The notes below the pieces were generated by a model. The model was given only the letters and a program-made list of their open reading frames with translations, searched no databases and had not been told where the DNA came from. From the NCBI GenBank assembly GCA_021234155.1, contig JAJEKV010000206.1, positions 1,488,001 to 1,552,000 of the forward strand: a stretch of 64,000 nucleotides of DNA, given 5' to 3'. This stretch comes from Isoetes taiwanensis (taxonomy: Eukaryota > Streptophyta > Lycopodiopsida > Isoetales > Isoetaceae). How positions within the stretch are numbered: position 1 is the stretch's first letter; each line of letters opens with the position of its first letter. Both the position numbers and the translations under genes were made by a program. Shown piece by piece: positions 59,481 through 64,000 of this stretch.

Positions 59481-60254
59481 ATTTTGGCAGTATTAGGTTA
59501 TGTTCCTCAAACATTTGAGGAGGCTATGAACTCTGATAATAAAACAGAACGGAAACAAGCTATGTTAGCTGAAATGAGATCGTTTGAAGAGAATAAAACA
59601 TATGAACTTGTACCTAGACCGCAAAGGAAAAACATAGTAGGATGCAAATGGATATACAGAATCAAAACTGCTCCAAATGGTAAATCCACAAGGTTCAAAG
59701 CAAGGCTGGTCGCTCAAGGTTTTTCCCAAAGAAAAGGATTTGATTTTGATGAGACATTTGCTCCTATAGTTAAACTGACAAGTGTTATGCTTTTGTTAGC
59801 ACTTGCAAATGCAAAAGACTTAAACTTACATCACATGGATGTATCCACAGCGTTTTTAAATGCTAATATAGAGGAGGAAATCTTCATGAATCAAGCTCCT
59901 GAATTTGAAAAAGGAGAAGATCATGTTTGGAAGTTAAATCGAGCTGTCTATGGTCTGAGGCAAGCACCTAGACAATGGTATAAATGCATGAATGATTACT
60001 TGAAAGCACAAGACTTCAGGAAACTTGAAACTGATGGCAATTTATATATGTATAAGAATGGAGAAGATTATTGTATAATCGCCCTTGAATGTTGATGATG
60101 CATCATGGCATCCACCAATATGCAATGCATGAAGCATTGCAAAAATGTGTTACAGAAGAAATTCAAAATGACAGACCTTAATGAGCTAAAAAGTTTTCTA
60201 GGGACGGAAGTTAAAAGAGACAAAGAAAAGGGCTTAGTTTGTTTGAAACAAACT
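59481..60254 (+). pseudogene. Copia reverse transcriptase
   Basis: RT blocks are well kept: GCKWIYRIKTAPNG, RFKARLVAQGFSQRKGFDF, ETFAPIVKLTSV, HHMDVSTAFLNANIEEEI and VYGLRQAPRQWYK. A frameshift just before the active site turns YVDD into NVDD in another frame (about 60090). The frame ends at 60095, and downstream pieces (LNELKSFLGTEVKRDKEKGL) follow in a different frame up to the SINE. Confidence 0.9.
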
Positions 60255-60388
60255 ATCGCGGTGGTGGTTTAGTGGTAAGGCCTTGGGTTGGGGTGACCCC
60301 CACCAGGGTTCAAAACCCACTAGCTACCATCGGGTGGGAGACGTGGGTGGGTGCAAGTCCCACCAACCTTGCCTTCAAAAAAAAAAAA
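60255..60388 (+). mobile_element. tRNA-derived SINE with poly(A) and target duplication
   Basis: A 134-bp insertion begins CGCGGTGGTGGTTTAGTGG (A box within) and has GGTTCAAAACC as B box (about 60307) and a body ending in about 15 A. The 9-bp sequence AAACAAACT flanks it on both sides (60246-60254 and 60389-60397), a clean target-site duplication. It interrupts the copia frame between LVCLKQT and SLLKKFN. A separate L1-type machinery with poly(A) priming is implied, since LINE-A and LINE-B here end in microsatellites. Confidence 0.9.
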
Positions 60389-60397
60389 AAACAAACT

Positions 60398-61167
60398 AAA
60401 AGCATTCATAGCTTGTTAAAGAAATTTAATATGGATGATTGCAAGCCCCGCAAGAACTTCTCGATTATGCTTGGGCAAAAGATATGTAAGGACATGTGTC
60501 CTAAATCAGAAAATGAGGAAAAGGAAATGGAGAAGGTTCCATATAGAAAATTAATTAGTTGTTTGATTTATTTAGCAAATGGTTCAAGGCGAGATATAAC
60601 ATATACAGTAAATATGCTGAGCAGATTCTGTAACAATGATGGGAGAGGCCATTGGACAGCTGCCAAACGAGTGTTAAAATATCTAAAGGGCACAGTCATG
60701 GATTAGTTTACAATTCTAAGAATTTGAGCTTGAATGCATTTACTGACTCAGACTGGGGAGGAGATATTGACACACGACAATCTACTTCAGGATATGCTAT
60801 GATGTTAGGTGGAGCAGTTATTGCATGGAAGAGCAAGAAGCAAACTGCCATAGCATTATCTACTGTTGAAGCAGAATATGCAGTTGCAGCCTTGGCAACA
60901 AAAGAAATAATCTGGTTGAGAAGTCTGTTAAATGAATTAGAAATTAAACAAAGAGGTCCTATAGTGCGGTATTGTGATAACATGATTGCATTGCTCTCAC
61001 AAAGAATCCGGTGCTGCATGAAAGAACAAAACATGTGGAGTTGCGGATGCATTTTATTAGGAATATCATGGAAAGGGAAAATTGTATCATTGAATACATT
61101 CACCACAAATTTTCAGTTATTGATATCTTCAAAAACCTTTAAAGGAACACAGCATTTAATGAGCTGA
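60398..61167 (+). pseudogene. Copia RT end and RNase H
   Basis: Blocks SLLKKFNMDDCKP, VPYRKLISCLIYLANGSRRD, NMLSRFCNNDGRGHWTAAKR precede the RNase H: NAFTDSDWGGDIDTRQSTSG, AWKSKKQTAIALSTVEAEY, ALATKEIIWLRSLL. The catalytic Asp and Glu positions are visible (TDSDW, EAEY). A frameshift near 60700 and late frame changes near 61000 break it. It is similar to the fragment at 12935-13480. Confidence 0.85.
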
Positions 61168-61308
61168 AGATAAAGTTAGGTATTCTTGATCTTGCTCTTG
61201 ACAAAGATCTGAGGTTAATGGGAGAGCTTCTCTGAGGATTAACAAGTTTCTTTTCAAAATCATCTTAGGCTGGCTTGAGGGTTAATGAAGCTTGTTGGCA
61301 AGGCATGA

Positions 61309-64000
61309 TGGAAGGGAAGGAAGGAAGGGAAGGAAGGAAGTTACTTTTTATGCGTCCACGGAGACCAATGGGTCTATGGGGACCCTGATAAAAGCGGCAA
61401 GCGGTTCTTGCGGTTAAAAACCCAGCCAGAAGGGGTTTAGAGGAAAAACGAGTGGCGTGTCGACTGTGACAAAGCGTGCTAATCATATAAAATCGAGAAA
61501 CATCCCAATATATACGGTCATGCACCACCCCGTAGTGCCCTAGTCCGGTAGGGCGAAGCCGGCGGGGGCAAAGGTGACCTCCCTTGAGTCAATTACCTCA
61601 CGGATGTATGACCCGAGGCCGCATCTTGGCGGTGTGTTCATCGGCAAATGCAAGGGAGCCGTCGGCCGTACTAAAGGGCGTATCTGGCCCCGAATCGGTG
61701 AGCGGCCAGGCAACTGGAAAGTGTGAGACTCATCCTCAACGACACGTTTGGCGACACTTGAGCTGTCTGGCGAGGGCTCCCAATCCCACACGCGTCACCG
61801 TCGAAGATGGTAGGCACTGTCTTGAATAAGGCAGCTGACTGCGCTTTGAAGCGGTGGGAGCAGCAGTAGAGCGTGGGCCCACGAGGGCTGGCACCGCGGG
61901 GTTGATGTGCTCGCTTGTAATGGGCCATTTTGACTGCTCTAGAGCAATGAGGGTCCCGAGCTTGCGAGGAAACAAGCATCTAGGTACTCCGTGAGTATCC
62001 GCGATCGGCGGCTGCGCCCGGTATGCGCATGTCATTATACGCACGCGTTCCATCGTACGAACCGCGATCTCTCTTACCCCTCCAAGCGGGCCCTAAGCGG
62101 CTGGCGGACTCATGGCCGCGGTGTAAGCCAGTGCGGGAGGCAGAGCATACCGCCAGCCAACCACTTTCACGAAAATAGGCGTGTATACATCAAAGTACAC
62201 TTGCATTTGACGGCAAGAATCAGTTCTGCTTGTGAGAATCGATAGGGGCGAAGGTTTTACCCCAAAGTGCAGTGCCAAAATGCCTTACACTTTTTGCTCC
62301 AAGTCGTCCAGTGCGTCAAAAGAGCGGCCAGGGCCCCTGGCTCTCGACCGTCTGAAGGGCAGGGCTTCGACCCGGTGCGAGCGAGATGTGGTGATGGCCC
62401 CAATCGCGCAGCTGCCCCGGTGGCTGACGCATTGCATAAAGCGCTTTCCAGCACAGCGCTGTACCCATAGCGGATAGAAGCGCCCTCCAGCCGAGGAAGC
62501 GAGGAGGAGAACTCCACCCTAGGTACTTGTAGGTGAAGTAGCGCCCACGAAACATCCAAATATGTGAGTCACGGGAGGCATGGGGTGGCGTGAAGAGGAT
62601 ATGAGAACCACCACAGTCTTGGCCAAGTGGCATGCGTAGCGACAAAATGTGTCTAGGGCATCGGTGAGGCTGCATATCTTAAGGGTGTAGGCGGCGGGGC
62701 TAGCATACGTCGCGCGCATAGATGAGGATGACACGGTGCAAAAGATATATGCCATCCCCCAATACTTTCGGTAAGCGGGCTCTAAGCGATCAATGTGTAG
62801 AGCCAAAAGTCAGCCGGCGAGAGAGGGGCAACCTGGGACCACGATACTACTTTGGTAAATAGCGGCGTCGGCGCATCTGCCGAAACAACTCCTCGCCCAC
62901 AACACAGCCATATGGCATTACGCGCGAGCAGCGGGAGCCCAGTTGGCCTTGATCCCCAGCCCACAACTTTTCGAGGACGTATCAAAGCCTTTCGCGAGAG
63001 TCCACAAACAATACAAGTCCGGTGGGTGATTAGAATTTGTCTTCAATGTCCGGTCGCATGGCGTAAAGATATGGTCAATGGATTTGAGTGTGAAATTCAA
63101 CGCACAATGTGAGCTTCGCACATCATTTGCCTACCTTGGCGATGTCAAGCTGGCGCTTTCGAGAATGCCGATAGCGGTTGCTTAAATCTTGAAGGCCCGA
63201 CCATGTATGATCGTCCGTTGGTGGTAGGACGATTATTGAATCTTACGGCATGAATGGGAACAACCACGCTGTAGTCCATTGTGGGAAGCCACTCACGCAG
63301 TAATGCTACGTTGAGACGGTGAGTGAGGGGCCGGCACAGCGGTACGCCTGCCCCACTTGAGTAACTTCGGCACGCATACCAGCCGAGGTCGGCTGCCTTC
63401 CCATTAGCTAGCCAGATTCTGAGCCCTCCTCCAACTATCCTCATCCCGCGAGAGGAGCAATGGGGGGCCATCTGGGGAGTATGAAGCAAAGCGTCCCTGG
63501 CCGGGTCATAAGCTGCTTTGCAAGTACTGTTCCCAACTTGCCGGGTGTGATGTCCCAGCCAGGCTAGGCAGCGCCGAAGCACTCTGCGCCAAAAGGTTGA
63601 GGATGAGTGTCAGCCAGAACATCTCCCCACGATGCTTGGCAGCAGGTATCAGCACGCCTTTGTGTCCCATGCCGGATGAGCGCGATGCGTGGTAACACCT
63701 GGCGAGGTACACGGATCGAGGATGTGGCCAATTTTGCGCTTGCGTTCTTCTGATCCGCATCAAACCATGATTCTGCAGCGGGAATATTTTGACCACGGCG
63801 GCGGCGAAGTGCAAAAACACACCATTTGCATCCGTAATAGCGAAGTCGGTGAGTACGTGGCGCTCTAGTGTGGAGTGCGAGAGTACTGGGGCGTTCATGA
63901 GCATCTACGTAGTCCTGCGCACGCTCATGTCCAGTCTCAGCTGAGGGCGAGCACGGCATAGTGGGGGTTACAGCGGCACCCCAAGCCGAGAATCGGAAAT
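61309..64000 (-). mobile_element. LINE-B copy 3, runs off right edge
   Basis: The 3' terminus lies at about 61342-61400 (minus strand GGGTCCCCATAGACCCATTGG and ACCGCTTGCCGC further in) with a (TTCCC/TTCC)n tail at 61309-61341. RT remnants at 62918-63582 read LANGKAADLGWYACRSY, LLREWLPTMDYSVVVPIHA and SIDHIFTPCDRTLKTNSNHP, in broken frames and similar in order to copy 1. GC content is higher than in the neighbouring host DNA. The insertion lies at the 3' end of the copia element. Confidence 0.75.

Larger units (their letters stand above)
55295..61240 (+). mobile_element. Ty1/copia element with nested LINE and SINE
   Basis: Order of parts: primer-binding site (GTAGTATCAGAGC, about 55299), gag, zinc knuckle, protease, integrase, reverse transcriptase, RNase H, the copia order. 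The polyprotein is broken by stops and frameshifts and by two insertions: a LINE-B copy at 57282-58629 in the integrase and a SINE at 60255-60388 before the RNase H. The 3' end runs to the LINE-B copy at about 61309. Confidence 0.85.

Noticed and set aside
60255..60388. A tRNA gene
   Set aside because: A and B boxes are present but the cloverleaf does not fold properly, and there is a poly(A) tail and a target duplication, so it is a SINE.

Overview
This is nuclear DNA of a land plant. The evidence is spliced plant-type genes (a three-domain B3 transcription factor gene, pieces of RPB8, SMG8 and MAPEG genes with introns), low overall GC, and a dense mix of Ty1/copia, LINE, SINE and PIF/Harbinger sequences. 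No bacterial operons, plastid or mitochondrial genes, rRNA genes or CRISPR arrays are visible. The mix of LINE lineages and heavy decay might suit a fern, lycophyte or gymnosperm better than a small-genome angiosperm, but that is a guess.

Layout. 1-0.67 kb: three exons of an unidentified minus-strand gene that runs off the left edge. 0.69-11.9 kb: a 10.5-kb PIF/Harbinger-type block between two (GA)n tracts. It holds two tandem cassettes (Myb/SANT-like ORF plus a small serine-rich ORF) on the plus strand and a nearly full-length HARBI1-like transposase on the minus strand. The first Myb ORF is split by a 3.8-kb insertion with a long unidentified ORF, an FCP1/HAD-phosphatase-like ORF and an array of perfect palindromes. 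12.9-16.5 kb: Ty1/copia remnants. 16.5-21.2 kb: LINE-A copy 1 (minus), the best preserved LINE. 21.2-24.3 kb: no recognisable gene. 24.3-34.2 kb: a patchwork of host gene fragments (SMG8, RPB8 twice, MAPEG twice), interrupted by a decayed LINE-B (26.06-31.1 kb). 37.1-39.1 kb: the one convincing intact host gene, with four exons and three B3 domains. 40.9-42.3 kb: second copies of repeats A and B and a LINE-B tail. 43.6-49.4 kb: a SINE, a polypurine block and a degenerate repeat array carrying LINE-A copy 2 and its (TCTA)n tail. 49.9-51.3 kb: exons of an unidentified minus-strand gene. 53.9-54.7 kb: an L1-type LINE remnant. 55.3-61.2 kb: a Ty1/copia element carrying a nested LINE-B copy and a nested SINE. 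61.3-64 kb: another LINE-B, running off the right edge.

Most of the window is self-replicating or captured DNA. Only the B3 gene, and possibly the two unidentified spliced genes, look like functional host loci. The strongest unusual signals are: two LINE families that end in 4-5-bp microsatellites instead of poly(A); host gene fragments joined inside exons with introns kept; a duplicated two-ORF cassette in the Harbinger block; and the insertion carrying an FCP1-like ORF and a palindrome array.
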